From Brevinema andersonii (GTDB lineage Bacteria; Spirochaetota; DYKD01): 40,478 nucleotides of DNA. This document shows positions 40,317 to 40,478 of the stretch, one piece after another. Numbering within the stretch: the stretch's first letter is position 1; every line of letters starts with the position of its first letter. The notes beneath the pieces are model-generated. The model was not told the DNA's origin, ran no database searches, and was given only the letters and a program-made list of their open reading frames with translations. Made by a program: the position numbers and the translations under genes. Location of the stretch: NCBI GenBank assembly GCA_020722765.1, contig DYKD01000025.1:1-40478 (forward strand). Direction: 5' to 3'.

Positions 40317-40478
40317 GCTCGGTTCCATTTTTTCAGGCATTAAAACAAACCTCTTAAAAGTTCATATATATCATATTATGGAATTTATGATAATGTCTGA
40401 TCTCCTTTGAACAGATTCAATGTACAGCAATAAAGAATCCTTTTTCTCGCACCCAAAACATGCCTAAAAACGACTTAT
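40317..40478. other. Window end, no gene seen
   Basis: AT-rich 162-bp stretch after the HU-LysM gene. I see no convincing terminator, promoter or reading frame. Confidence 0.5.

Overview
This window looks like a chromosomal segment of a Gram-negative (diderm) bacterium with AT-rich DNA. The evidence is a complete Kdo/LPS-transport gene set (kdsB, kdsA, kdsD, lptC, lptA, lptB), an outer-membrane-type lipoprotein signal, and sigma-54. The gene mix (fungal/Bacteroidetes-like IlvC, archaeal-type LeuC/LeuD, man-type PTS beside hprK, HU-LysM fusion) is compatible with a deep-branching lineage of the FCB/Cloacimonadota kind. That taxonomic guess is inference only. TGA is used as a normal stop codon throughout.

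Region 1 (1-4870 and 12779-14955) is branched-chain amino acid synthesis: ilvC alone with its own promoter and terminator, then leuA, leuC, leuD, and further on leuB-asd. Four promoters (ilvC, leuA, leuB and the operon at 10534) share a TTGACT box 17 bp from a TATATT-like box. leuCD and leuB-asd, often adjacent in other bacteria, are here separated by about 8 kb of accessory DNA.

Region 2 (4871-12778) is that accessory block. It holds a broken FAD oxidoreductase, a 3' fragment of leuD (97% identical to the real gene), and two reverse-strand toxin-antitoxin-like pairs (DUF4160/DUF2442 and HEPN/nucleotidyltransferase). It also holds two C-terminal fragments of a probable polymorphic toxin, each followed by an immunity-like start. 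All of these sit between four copies (A-D) of one repeat, which carries a promoter, a ribosome binding site and a roughly 35-residue reading frame. Copy D leads, with stop/start overlaps, into a membrane protein and an RsbU/SpoIIE-like phosphatase (frameshifted). Large hairpins and 7-bp tandem repeats lie in or beside the repeats. This is the most unusual part of the window.

Region 3 (14959-21995) has a membrane-embedded spermidine-synthase-like protein, a putative glycosyltransferase, a frameshifted photolyase, a secreted esterase-like protein, a frameshifted small secreted protein and a reverse-strand secreted protein with a predicted leaderless transcript. Broken genes (single-base indels in short homopolymers plus two nonsense codons) are confined to 5.1-20.8 kb.

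Region 4 (22157-40316) is a tightly packed, intact, same-strand series: rsmD, a YdjM-like membrane protein, Kdo synthesis, Lpt export, rpoN, hpf, hprK, man-family PTS IIA/IIB/IIC/IID, HPr, two tandem DUF5683-like membrane proteins, DUF4390, an NtrY-like kinase lacking its phosphoacceptor histidine, an adenylate cyclase, an HU protein and an HU-TM-LysM fusion. Most neighbours overlap by a few bases, so one or two long operons linking envelope building, sigma-54 and PTS signalling are likely. The HU-TM-LysM protein could physically connect DNA to the cell wall.
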